Shown in pieces: positions 37,834 to 48,554 of a DNA stretch of 64,000 bases. The stretch is from Phoronis australis. Its lineage: Eukaryota > Phoronida > Phoronidae. Under the pieces are notes generated by a model, which did not search any database, was not told the DNA's origin, and saw only the letters and a program-made list of their open reading frames with translations. Position 1 is the stretch's first letter. Every line of letters begins with the position of its first letter. Where the stretch lies: positions 126,001 through 190,000 of the forward strand of contig NMRA01000481.1 in the NCBI GenBank assembly GCA_002633005.1. The letters run 5' to 3'. A program made the position numbers and the translations under genes.

Positions 37834-39065
37834 TTGACATAGACTTTTTCTAATAAGATTGGTGATTATTCCAGCAAAACATAAGCAACTATTAGCGATT
37901 ACACTACCCTTTAAGGTTATCTCCAACTTTATTTAGTGGCCTCCATTCTAACTCGTATATCAAAAAAACTAAGCTTCGTCAACTAGTAAAAGTACATATT
38001 TTTTGAAAGAACAAAGAAGAAAGGTACAATCATAGCAAAATAACCCCTCCGTCGGTGCAAACTTGTTTTCGGTACACATAACCTACACAATCCTTAACTA
38101 TGTTAGCTATTTCAACGTTCACTCGCTATGTCAACTGATTTTGCAGTCCGTAACTAACTTATCATTAAAACCTCAAATAGACGTATCTTTCCCAGCCAAC
38201 TTTTACTGTTATTTACGACCTACTTAGAAAGTAAGTCACAGTTCATAGCCTGTACACGTCACGTGCTGGGAGACTGATACGAAACCAAGTAAGAAAGTGA
38301 TTACAAAAATCGAATCGCTAGCATGAGATCAAAACATCGAAATGTCAACTTATTAATTGTATTAAGGAATTGGGGTGAGGATTTATCCCTTTTCACAACT
38401 TTCTGTGTTCATGACCACAGAGGCCTGAGGCGACTCGTAGCATTCGTTTTCAACACCAACGGTCGTGTGCATGTAGACGCACAACTCCTTAGGATCAAAA
38501 CTACGTTTTGTCTTCGTTTTCCCAGGCAAAATTCTATCATAAGTACACCTCGTTGGCTCAATGTTATGGCCACTTTGTGAATGAAAGGACTAAGAGTATA
38601 CGAAGTTGTTCTGTACCTGGCAAGAGATTCGATTTAACTGAAAGCCCTTTAACCTTTGACCTTGGATAAATAGTAAATAGATATCCACACGGTTCTGCAG
38701 CTCCAAGATGGTTCTGCTAAATCTTGCTACGTGGTATATATTTTGGATTTGAAGTTCCCCAAGAATGGAGATAAGGTATTTTGCTAGAAGCAAGTGAAAT
38801 ATAGTAAAAATGGTCAATTTTTGTGAATAAGGTTGGAGATAACCTTAATTGTTGACAATAACAATGGCTCCTCAAGAGAACTTCGATGGGACCGAAGTTG
38901 ACCGTTCATACTGCACCGAAGCATCGACGCTCCGAAGTTAAATCCACCTGTGTTTACTACGAGGTTAACTGGCACTATTAACTTCGATCCAGGACTGAAG
39001 TTAATCGTTCATACTGACTGCAACTCCCTAAAACATTGACGCGTCGACATTAGTATGAAAGGGCC
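37834..39065. mobile_element. Inverted-repeat element, copy 2, interrupted by a TTAA element
   Basis: The right part (38849-39065) matches copy 1 at 36701-37156, including the inner GAGGTTAACTGGCACTATTAAC and the end TTAGTATGAAAGGGCC. A short left part (about 37834-37910, with GTGATTATTCCAGCAAAAC) also matches copy 1. The middle is the inserted element 37915-38844. The left terminal repeat is missing or diverged. Confidence 0.65.
37915..38844. mobile_element. TTAA-flanked inverted-repeat element inserted in an older element
   Basis: Bounded by TTAA on both sides (37911-37914 and 38845-38848). The ends are inverted: GGTTATCTCCAAC on the left and GTTGGAGATAACC on the right. The flanks joined without it (ACTACCC-TTAA-TTGTTGAC) match the uninterrupted relative at about 36980 (CTGCCC-TAA-TTGTTGAC), so the insertion site is clear. 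TTAA duplication is typical of piggyBac-like elements, although the end sequence is not the usual CCC form. The 85-codon frame at 38323-38580 has no recognisable motif. Confidence 0.8.
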
Positions 39066-39749
39066 TTTAAGTAGGGCACCTTAGATTTTGACCTGACATC
39101 AGCTTCCCACAATTATAGGTAAACTTAATGGCCACATACATGCAGTTAAAATCAATGTTTACAGGCACAAATGCAATAAACACAAAATGTAGATGTTACC
39201 AGACAGTGTTACATCACAATGAGTAAGTATTTGACATTTGCAGTTATGGTGCTCAAAACTATTATACAAGAACATTAAATGTGGAAGAAAAATTCTCAAA
39301 ACAGAAAAATAGTCCCCATCTCAAACAAAAACAAATTTGTTTGAACAAGTGCTAATTAATGACTTATGTCGCAGCTCTAGAGGACCCGTAATATTTTGTT
39401 TTAAAACACATAAATATTTTACTACCATTGAGTGTTATGGTTGTAACTGCCATAATAAATTGCCTTCATTAGTGAGCTGTGTGGAAAGGCAGGAATTGAA
39501 TTAAGACTGACAGGAGATATTATTAGAATGATGGATAGTTGAAACTTAAAAGCAAACCATGGACGAGTCTGTGTCAGTTCCAGGCCATGTTAAATAACTT
39601 TGAACAACTAATTAGACAGATATTACTATTTAAAGAGGTATGATGTCCACTTCATCGCATATCCTGATTCCGATCAGAAAGCTTGGCATGCGACCTGCAC
39701 TTTGCAAACTAAGAAAAAAACGCAGCATACTCTCGAGTTCTGAATAGCC

Positions 39750-39794
39750 ATATACATACATATACATATACATATACATATATGTATATACATG

Positions 39795-39826
<32 letters not shown>

Positions 39827-39832
39827 TATACA
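39750..39832. repeat. (ATATAC)n microsatellite
   Basis: CATATACATATACATATACA-type repeat interrupted by ATGTATATACATGTACAT. Confidence 0.9.
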
Positions 39833-40004
39833 ATTATTTATTTCAAACTCTTTTTCTGCTCTATACGAAGCTTATTTGGGTCTCTACTTTTATTAATTAT
39901 TGATGGTTTTTCCACTCCTCCACAATTATTTGGTCAAGATTAAATTCGGAGTTGGCTGTTTCTTACTCATTTCTTGAACGCAATTTTGTTACTCAAAATT
40001 TTTT

Positions 40005-40075
40005 GGACACTGAGTTTCGAAGCCTGGTAGCCTGAGTGAGAACTCACTGTCCTAACCACTAGACCACGAGACATT
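40005..40075 (-). pseudogene. tRNA-Glu(CTC)-like pseudogene or SINE head
   Basis: On the minus strand, GTGGTCTAGTGGTTAGGA (box A TGGTCTAGTGG at 40066-40056) is as in animal tRNA-Glu. It is followed by TTCTCAC in the anticodon-loop position (CTC at 40040-40038) and a box B-like CTTCGAAACT. The anticodon, T and acceptor stems do not pair well, so it is not a working tRNA. Confidence 0.55.
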
Positions 40076-40379
40076 CCTAACAAATTGGCAATTTTAAGGA
40101 TTATATACGATTCCACAGTACACACGGAAGTCACTTGTAATAACATGCACATGAAAAAGATTTTATTCATTAAATATACAACTGTACATTTCAAAGCTTA
40201 AATAATCGGGACTCCCAAGTATGTAGTCTCATTAGTAGCAACAAACGCATCGTATGTATACCTCGTTGCCCAATGAAAAGTTGTAAGTTATAAGACTTGT
40301 CAGCTGAGTCATGGACAAGCCATGCCAGTTTGCTTCCGTCGTGAACATTTTACATTTTACGCAAAAACGTAATCAATAT

Positions 40380-40590
40380 TATTATTATTCCAGTCTATAC
40401 TATTTTTCAAGTTCCACAAATTTGCCATGTATACCATTGATTCCATCCTATACTATTTTTTTTCGCAAATTTCCGGTCTATACTATTATTCTACTCTTCT
40501 AGTGGCAAAAATGTTAGGTCTATACTATTATTAGTCTATACTATTATAAGAAATCTTGAAAATTTCCGGTCTATACTATTACTGCTGTCT
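40380..40590. repeat. Degenerate tandem repeat GTCTATACTATTATT
   Basis: GGTCTATACTATT or TCTATACTATTATTA occurs about eight times, twice with AATTTCCGGTCTATACTATT. Spacing is irregular. Confidence 0.8.
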
Positions 40591-41217
40591 CAACAACCAT
40601 TTCGAACTGGAAAGTAATCAAGGAGTGAAAACATTTCAGTGCTGCTGCAATCATCAACATACTGCACCACTAATAAACACAGGCTCAAGGGCCCAATAAA
40701 CTTAGCTCATCACAACAAACACGATATGGAGCTCCTCCAACACCTTTGGGAGTCAGGGCGAGACTTTGCGAGTTTCTTTTGATTGTGTAAGCCCTGTTTT
40801 GCGAGTGCTGCTGACTGAGTTATTGCCGGAGTTATGCTCTTAGTGAGCAAATTTGTTTATTCCTTCGTCAACTGAGTGTATCCGTGAGTGGAGTGAATAT
40901 GTAGGGAGATGCTCACAGGAATAGACATCATGTTGTTTTCACCCCCGATAATTAGTTAGTGAGGTCAACTTGTTTTTTTAAATGGCCAATTGCTGCAATA
41001 GTAAAATAATTACTCACTACCACTGCTTACAAGATCTGTTCTGCAACAAGACTCTAGGCAATGTTTGATCGTGGCTTATCTTCGAATGTACTGTCTAACA
41101 ATGGCTAGGTGAAACAGTGCTGCAGTAATATCATTTCTGCAAATCTATTACATCAGTGATGCAATGGGATACTTCTCTTTACAATATGGATGGAAAGTCA
41201 TTGCATTCACTTGCACT

Positions 41218-41590
41218 AAGGTGTCGTTCACACAGCAAGTTCCCCTAGGAGAACTTACTCCTGGAACAAGTTGTCACCAGGTTTAGTAGTAGAGTGGAAG
41301 CTACTCTTGCTGTAGCAACTTGAGACATGTAAGTGGCAAATGAGTCCACCTTATTGAGGTATAATAACTTATTCTAGGGGGACTCGCCCCAATGCAAGTC
41401 CGAGAATGAACGTAACTCAGTAGACAAGATGGAAGTATGTAGTTGTTAGCTGCACTCGCTCGCTTACACACACAGGGGTATGAAGTATTTTTGGCGCCAT
41501 ATTTGTCACATGGTATAGGGTGGACACTCGCCTGAATGGGGGGAGGTGCTTTAGAACAAATCATTCTAGTCATTTGTGTAGACACGACTT
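41218..41590. repeat. Dispersed repeat family, copy 4
   Basis: Begins AAGGTGTCGTTCACACAGCA and has AACAAGTTGTCACCAGGTTT, ACCTTATTGAGGT and GATGGAAGTATGTAGTTGTT, in the same order as the copies at 4.4 and 34.2 kb but more diverged. Confidence 0.5.
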
Positions 41591-42047
41591 TACATCAGTT
41601 CAAATCACCAAAAATTTAACAAAAATAACTTTTTAAAAATTTGAAGCTCATATCACAGTAACTATGAATCCCACAGAATAGTGTAATAAACATTGGTTTA
41701 CATTAATGGTGTTAACTGGTGATTTTCCAGTTGCAACTTTTGACCTAACACAACTTCCCGCAGAAAATTGATAAAGAGTTTATGGTCGAATCTTCCTGAC
41801 TAACCCAGTACCGTGACATCACACTTTCCATTCCTAATGACTGATAAAATGCCAGAACTTTCCAATCATGTTAACTCTATCGAACAGCTGTTTGAAGGTC
41901 TTCACTTGACAGATTAAGCAATTCCCATGTCCAAATTTAACGCTCCTTTTTTGCAGAGCTAGAAAAATACTATGTATGATTGACTTTAGGGACGGTGTTT
42001 TGAACACAGTTCTGAGCTGCACTGGACAAGAGAGGGTTGAATTATCA

Positions 42048-42110
42048 TACACTACTATAGCTTTCCAAACTTTTTATACACTACTATAGCTTTTCAAACT
42101 TTTTATGTCT
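42048..42110. repeat. Tandem duplication of about 29 bp
   Basis: ACACTACTATAGCTTTCCAA plus ACTTTTTAT occurs twice in a row with one difference. Confidence 0.85.
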
Positions 42111-42639
42111 GCATTGCTTCTCATTATGCTCCAATCAAACTTAATTGGCATGAAAATGACAAAAGGCTAATCAGTTTTTATGTAAACTAGTAATTCCTAT
42201 GGAAGCAATGTGCTACAGAGCACTAAGAGGCAGGCAAGAGCACTTAGATATGTTGAATAAAAGAGAATGCTGTGGTATTTCAAGAAGTAGGTATTTATTT
42301 GCTCTAGTTGATCTTTGAGCAATCATGTGAAAACTAATCATAAAACCATACTCTCAGGATGTTCGTATATGTTAAGTACATGAAAAAATCTGAGTGCGTC
42401 GTGTCGATAAATGATAACTTCCCAACATAAAACTTTTACAAATCTAAGCAAGAAAGTCTCAATTTATTTAAGTCCTGACATTCTATGCTCTGGGTATCAA
42501 GAGTTTTTGTCGTGAATATAATTTTTTCTTTCAAGCTGCATTTTTCCTCATATGCATTGCAATTATTTGGTAAAGAACACAGTTCTTACGCGACGAACCG
42601 GACTGCGAATTTGACTCAGTTCCAGTGTTGTTATTCTAC

Positions 42640-43035
42640 CCCGTTCACATTAACTGGTTAAAATGCAAGCGTTTTCCCTGGCACTTTCCCCGACAAGAAA
42701 AAATGGCAGTCGTGTGAACAGTTACAAATGCCACTTTCAGTAGCTCTCTGCCAGCGGTTACAGTTACTCAAAAACTTATGGCGTTTTGAATTTCGCAACC
42801 ACTTTTGTAGCTAGACAGCTTACTTCATAGGACACTAATGCGCAGGGGTAATAGATTTTTGTTTAATGTCGCATTAATCAATTTAGGGAAGAAAGTGAAC
42901 GCGTTTCAACATCAAAATTTCCCTAAAAGCCAACTCGGGTGGTGAAGAAACAAACTTGCAAAAATTGGATTCTCACACTGACCGCTGGTCTGTCGGGCCA
43001 AAGCACATGATTTTTCACTCCCGTTTTTAAGCCAG
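42640..43035. repeat. Dispersed repeat family C, copy 2
   Basis: Starts near CCCGTTCACATTAACTGGTT and ends near TTTAAGCCAGTAACACTAC. It parallels 12881-13290. No coding content is seen. Confidence 0.55.
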
Positions 43036-43229
43036 TAACACTACAAGGCTTTTGGCCACTCCTGTGAACCACACTTTGTGGTAACAGGTCTTCCTAAGAA
43101 AAAGAAAAAAAATCCTCATCATTGACCACCATGAATTTACCATGCCCATTCTCCTACGAATTCTGTAACACCTGAAGATGGCCGGAGAAGTGACCAGCTG
43201 AAATGTCATGCCAGTGGAAATGGCTAGAG

Positions 43230-43470
43230 CATGCGCGCACCCAGGGGGAGGCTCTTACGAGCACCCCCCCCCCCCATTCGGCGAAGTGGGCAAAAAGGTC
43301 CGACAAAGAGAAACAAAGTCTGCCAAAATTAGACAAAAGTCCACTTAAAAAGCAGGCACTACCAAAATTCGGCAAATGCACAGCTCTGAACGTACTTCGT
43401 TTTTTTGGTAAAAGGTCCACATACCCAAAAATTCAAGTCACCCCCATTTTTTAGGCTAGGTGTGCGCATG
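43230..43470. mobile_element. 241-bp MITE with ends CATGCGCGCACCC
   Basis: The left end CATGCGCGCACCC and right end GGTGTGCGCATG are inverted, flanked by the direct repeat TAGAG (43225-43229 and 43471-43475). The interior has a C13-like run and repeats of a CCAAAATT[AC]G[AG]C word. Frames crossing it on both strands are taken as chance. Confidence 0.6.
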
Positions 43471-44148
43471 TAGAGGTTGATGTAAATAGACCAATAGATT
43501 TTAGAAATGATTTTATTGCACCACGACAGACTTTATAACACACGCTTGCTATCTATCACTGAATGAAAAGCATGTTGGTTCATGAAAAAAGAATAATAAT
43601 GCTTTTAAGAATTACGGTCTGCGAGAAAAGACTAGAAAAGAAAAGTTTTCATGCTATCACAATAAAAATTTTCAAGAACGACAAAGTGCTCAGATCTAGG
43701 AAGACCGCCAGATCTCAGGCCTTTGCACAGGCTTGCAATGGTGTTGCCGTGGCAGCCGGCAGACATGACTACAATACCCTTGATACTGTTATCAGCAGAA
43801 CAAGATGAAAGTCTGGCAGTCAGACCAGGGCAAATAAATGAGCATTGAAAAATATCAATGGGGAATCTCAGGTGAAATGCCAACGACCTTAGGCATCCGC
43901 CTGGATTAGGATTAGGTTTCGTACATTTCCACCAAAATCGCATTGCACTGGACGACTTGAAATCCTAGCTGGGTGAAGTCTGAGATTCGGTAGGTAAAGG
44001 TATCGTCAGTGTATAACTTCCCTAATTTCTTGTACACGTTTTTAGCCTTCATGATGAAAAAGACCTAGGTATGCTAAGTCTTGCAACTATTCAGATACTT
44101 TTAACAGCAGTTACTATCCAGGGGTCTAGGAAAGCAGAACAGGATAGA

Positions 44149-44312
44149 GTTCACTAATGCTAGGACCTCGCTAAAACCGCCAAACAGTCCTGCTTCTTAG
44201 TGTAGATCGTCACGAGATAACGCGAGATATTGCCATGAATTTTAAATGAGACACGTGATTCTGGCTGTAACTAAGCGAGGTCCTAGCGTAGGGTCCTAGC
44301 ATGACTGAACTC
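44149..44312. mobile_element. TA-flanked MITE with ends GAGTTCACTAATGCTAGGAC, copy 1
   Basis: Inverted ends: GAGTTCACTAATGCTAGGAC on the left and, from the right, GAGTTCAGTCATGCTAGGAC. It is flanked by TA (44147-44148, 44313-44314), as in Tc1/mariner-type elements. An inner inverted pair, GACCTCGCT and AGCGAGGTC, is also present. Confidence 0.7.
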
Positions 44313-44739
44313 TACGCAGGTACTTAAGATGTAATTACTCACACTGGGGTTTGTCAGCTTTGCACAAGCAAGTCATCCTGGCTCAACGAATACCAATCAT
44401 TACATAATATCTAATGTTTAAACAAATTAGAAATTCTGAACAAATAAATGAAAAGAAGAAAATCATCAGAAACAAAGATGTGCGCTTTGAACATACATTT
44501 TCCATTCTACAGACAATGTTACATATCCAAATATTATTTTAGACTCGTGCACAAGAGAATATCAGTTTACAATTTGTTCCATTGATTTCTTTTAAATCTC
44601 ACCAGAAACAGCACTGTAGTTCAATATGGATTATATTGAAGTCAAAATATGCATTTACTGTACAATAGTCAATCTGATACTATTTTCAACAAATACGTGA
44701 AAACGCATAAGTAGCGCTAAGACCCACTAAGTTAGGGTA

Positions 44740-44869
44740 GAGTTCAGTAAAGCTAGGATGTCGCAAGAAAAGCAAGACTGTGAGATTAGGCGAGATATTG
44801 CCATGCATTTTAAATGGGAGTACGGGATCACAGCAAGATTTTTCTTGCCGCTAGACAGCTACAAAACTC
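44740..44869. mobile_element. TA-flanked MITE, copy 2
   Basis: Starts GAGTTCAGTAAAGCTAGGAT after TA and ends CTACAAAACTC before TA. It shares GCGAGATATTGCCATG and TTTTAAATG with copy 1. The 98-codon frame at 44758-45054 begins inside it and is not taken as a gene. Confidence 0.6.
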
Positions 44870-46079
44870 TACCCAGACTGCAACTCTTTCCATACTTTGT
44901 AAGTGTTATGCAACCATTACTGTCAACACTTACAACTAAAACTGTTGAAAGCCAACTTCAGTGCAATTGCTTTCTGAGTCAGCCTAGTTGGTGCCCCCAG
45001 TACACCAATTGTTTCCAACGAGATTTGACAGCAGAGCCACCTACTGAGTTATAACCTTTGTAACTGTTGTATTCACAGCCGGTTACAACAGTTGCGATTA
45101 ACTGCTTGCTAAACCACCCAGAGGGTTATAACTACCACACTAAAGTTTTTAAGTGTTCAGATTAGAGCTACAACCTTTAAATAGGTTTTGAAACTTATCA
45201 TCACTTCGATGTGAAGAGGCAATAGCTTTGCATGAATACAAGCACTGAACTTATTGATAGAATCATAGTTATTTTCATCGTTTATTGATAACATATTTCA
45301 CATACACCTGTAAGAGTTCAACCAGTCCAAACATATAGAACCGTTATCACAAAGGTCAAGGACAATGAAGATACCTAGACCAACAGGAACTATGAGGGAT
45401 TAATGTACAGGTTAGGGTTATTTGCTGTACAACGTCTACAAAATTTTAAAGGGGAAAACGACCGTTTTTGATATTACCATTACTAAAAATGCAGATCCCA
45501 GATTAGCCTGTAGAGACACATTTCTGTCTTAATTTCTGTTCCCTTAAAGAGTATCCAGTTTATGTGGAACGGCAGAAAGTGACGGAAACGAAACAGTAGG
45601 CGTCTGATTCTTGGTTCAGTATTCACTTCCAACAAACAAACACAAATGACTTGCACATACTGTGTTCAAAAAGGAGTAAGACATTGTTTCTTTATTGTTT
45701 CTTTAAGTGAATACAGAACCAAGATGGCGGCCCTTTGCAGGGCCGTTTACATCACTTCCTAGTGTTACGTAGATAGCAAATACACACAAGAGGAATAGCA
45801 ATCAATACCTAAAAATGTATCACTAAGATGAACCGGAATTTGTATTTTTTCTATTTCACGTTGTATCAAAAATGGATAGTTTCCCCTTGAATGACAAATT
45901 GCAACATACACCCTGTCAGAGAGTTGAACGAACAATTTTAAGCTACCCTAGTAACTTGCCAGAGAAGCAGAAATGCCCAGATGCACTAAGGTAAATAACA
46001 CCTACCTCTATAAATCTTTCAACACCAGGCCAAATTGTTAATACAAGATGGTCAATGAATCCACCATCACTCTTCATCA

Positions 46080-46390
46080 AACAGTCACATATGTGGACCA
46101 CAGACACTACCCTACAACTATTTGGACCATGGACAGTTATAACTGCCAGGATCATGGACACTTATAACTATGTGGACCGGACACTTACAACGATACAGTG
46201 GACCATAGACAGTTATAACTGCCAGGACCATGGACAGTCTTATAACTATGTGGACCAGACACTTACAACCATGTGTACCAAACACAGTCACAATTACGTG
46301 TACCATGGGTACTGATAACTACACTAGACCAGATACTTAGTACAACCATATGGACCACAGACACTTACAATAACTAGTATGTGGATTGAC
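46080..46390. repeat. Minisatellite of GGACCATGGACAGTTATAAC-type units
   Basis: Units of roughly 25-30 bases with variants (GGACCGGACACTTACAAC, GGACCATAGACAGTTATAAC). A higher-order block with AACTGCCAGGA.CATGGACA recurs after about 75-80 bases. Frames on both strands are repeat products. Confidence 0.8.
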
Positions 46391-46845
46391 AATGAACAAT
46401 TTACCAGAACTTGCCCGTTAGGAAACAGTAGACTTAATTCCAGGTATTCCAGGAATTGGCACACCAAAGTTCATGTCTAAACAAAACATAAAAATCAAAT
46501 CAGTTATGTTTCACTATAACTTACCTACTCTACCAGCTTTTATTTACTTTACACACCTGATCACCACCTGCTGGCAACATGCGCTGCCGTTATTTTCATA
46601 TTAGTGGCAATTAACTTTGATGTACGTAAATACAATTGCACTGAACCAATGCCATTAACCACAGAAGACACTATTTTTACAATTGGTTTAATTGACATGG
46701 TTTATTGGTTATAATGCAATAAGGGCAGACCACTGGTCACATTGACCTACGTTAACCCGTGCAGAAGGCTACCAATAGTCACTGTTCGTCAAGAAAAGGT
46801 TTCGCTAGAAAATTCAGATTAGCTGTTAAGCAAAACCAGCCATAG

Positions 46846-48310
46846 GTGAACAACCATGAAACAGAAAGAAAAATTCCTCGCCAACTATTTGGCAATACCT
46901 ATTTGCTGTCCCTGATTTTTGATTCACACCATGTTCATCCACAGAATAACGTGTTTTACTCAGACAATGCCTGGTCCTTAAAATTAACAATAAATTTGTG
47001 TCATAAAGGCAACAGTATCAGCCAGTTTGCCCCAAAACAACGTTTACATAATAAAATATGATATGTCGCTAGATGACAGTCCACAACACTTAAGTGCTCG
47101 ATAGTATATGATAGATAGCGCCACAGTTCGCTACAACGACTTGTCGTCTCAGCGTACCATATACTCAACCCATATTTACACTATGATAGACACCACAATT
47201 GTCCAGTAAGAGATTTGATAACTTTTTTTCATAAATTTTTCATGACCACTATGGAAGCTTACTACAGAAGTCTCCCTTTTTGGTTTGTCCACAGTCTCAA
47301 TACAAGAGTATTCCAATTTTGCTACGTCACAAATATACTGTAGTCTACTACAGTCAGTCTCCTACTTCCTACCCATTTTAGTTCGGAGTTATATTCGCAT
47401 ATACTAAATATTAGAAGAACTTTGAAGGAATCAGTAAACTTGTCTTTGCACAGTCATCAAGTGTTATGACAGTAGCCTATAGATTTTGAAAGTTTCTTCC
47501 TGGCGTAGTTACATGACTAGGGAAACCATGAAGTTTAACAAATAAATACCAAAATAATAAAAGCATTAAGTGCTGAATTTGCTCCTGATGGAGAGAATTG
47601 TGCGTACCTGTAAGTCTATAAAACAATTTAAGAGATGTAAACACCAAGAATTTTGATATACCGCAAGAAAACTACAAAATCTTTATATCATTAATATATT
47701 ACAAATAATGCAATTGATAAAAAACAATGTGATTACTGCAGACTACGTCTTCAGTCTGCTTCTTATTGAAGCAGCCAAGGTCAAGGTCACTACAAGTCGG
47801 CCACGACTAACTTTTTATTGCTTCAAATACAAAAATGAAATGTAAAGAAAGAGTTTGACTTTTGTATCTGGTTGACCTTTGACTATTTGAAAACGTTTGT
47901 TAAGTCTTTACTGTACGAAACAGACAACTTAAGATATTTTAGTGTGTGATAGGCCTACAGAGTACAATTTAACCGAAACGGTGCAGGCGTGTCGAAAAAA
48001 CACAAATTACCTACTGATTTCAGTTACTTTCATAAAATGCGCACATCGCCAAAAAGCAAAAGAATTTTTTATCAGGATAGTATACTTTGGACTCCCCGAA
48101 TATACTATGATTGATTAGTCGTCTGTAACTGGGACTGTTGTTGTAGTGTACCCCCCGAGGCACTAGGAGTCGGATTCAATCAACTCAAAAGTAAAACTCG
48201 GGGCGGGCTGTTTGCCCTGTAATCGAACATAAATCGGTGGTGTTTACAATAATTGAATACGACTGTTTGTTTCATGAGATGAACTACCAAAAGTTCAACA
48301 TAAGAGTACT
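46846..48310. other. Start of PLCL intron 1, no further exon seen
   Basis: No acceptor followed by PLCL-like sequence on the minus strand, and no recognisable plus-strand gene. Confidence 0.5.
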
Positions 48311-48316
48311 ACTTAC

Positions 48317-48554
48317 CGTTTGCAATCGTCTTTTCGCTGGGCATGCTGCTGAAAGAAACGGTCTTTTTCCGCAGGTTTTTACGTGAAGCTGAATCCTTAA
48401 TGAGACTACTCCGACGAGGCAAAACTTGTTTCGGGAAAACATCGTCGTTTTCACTGGACGTCGGGGTCAGTGGAGGTTTAATTACTGTCTCGTCACTAGA
48501 AACGTAGTCAGAACTCTTGCACGGGTCATCGCAACCGTCCGTCGCGTCAGCCAT
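48317..48554 (-). CDS. PLCL: First coding exon of a PLC-like/PRIP protein (PLCL1/PLCL2 family)
   Basis: Encodes the N-terminal 79 residues plus one base of the next codon. Seen: a Ser/Thr/Asp-rich leader, then PRRSSLIKD (residues 46-54), and a block at 62-75 containing RKKTVSFSSMPSEK. That block matches the N-terminus of vertebrate PLCL1 and PLCL2 almost residue for residue. The exon ends at a perfect minus-strand donor (GTAAGT, 48316-48311), phase 1. The chosen Met (48554) has A at -3 and G at +4; the frame stays open to an upstream Met at 48683, so a longer N-terminus is possible. Known of the family: catalytically inactive PLC relatives that bind Ins(1,4,5)P3, GABA-A receptor trafficking factors and protein phosphatase 1. 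KTVSF is the PP1 docking (RVxF) motif and its Thr is a regulatory phosphosite in PRIP-1. The PH, EF-hand, X/Y and C2 domains must lie in later exons, none of which I found here. PLCL1 versus PLCL2 cannot be decided. Confidence 0.9.

Larger units (their letters stand above)
1..48316 (-). other. Probable giant first intron of the PLCL gene, repeat-rich
   Basis: Transcription of PLCL runs leftwards from 48554, and no minus-strand segment to the left encodes recognisable PH, EF-hand, PLC X/Y or C2 sequence. In human PLCL genes most of the protein is encoded by one very large exon, which would be obvious as a long ORF; none exists here. I therefore infer that intron 1 covers most or all of this stretch. 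It holds transposon-like repeats, tandem repeats and a few doubtful exon-like segments, listed separately. Short PLCL exons of less than about 60 codons could have escaped a reading by eye. Confidence 0.55.

Noticed and set aside
43154-43454. Frames on both strands (about 85 codons)
   Set aside because: Run across a 241-bp MITE with defined ends and a C-run; not protein-like outside it.
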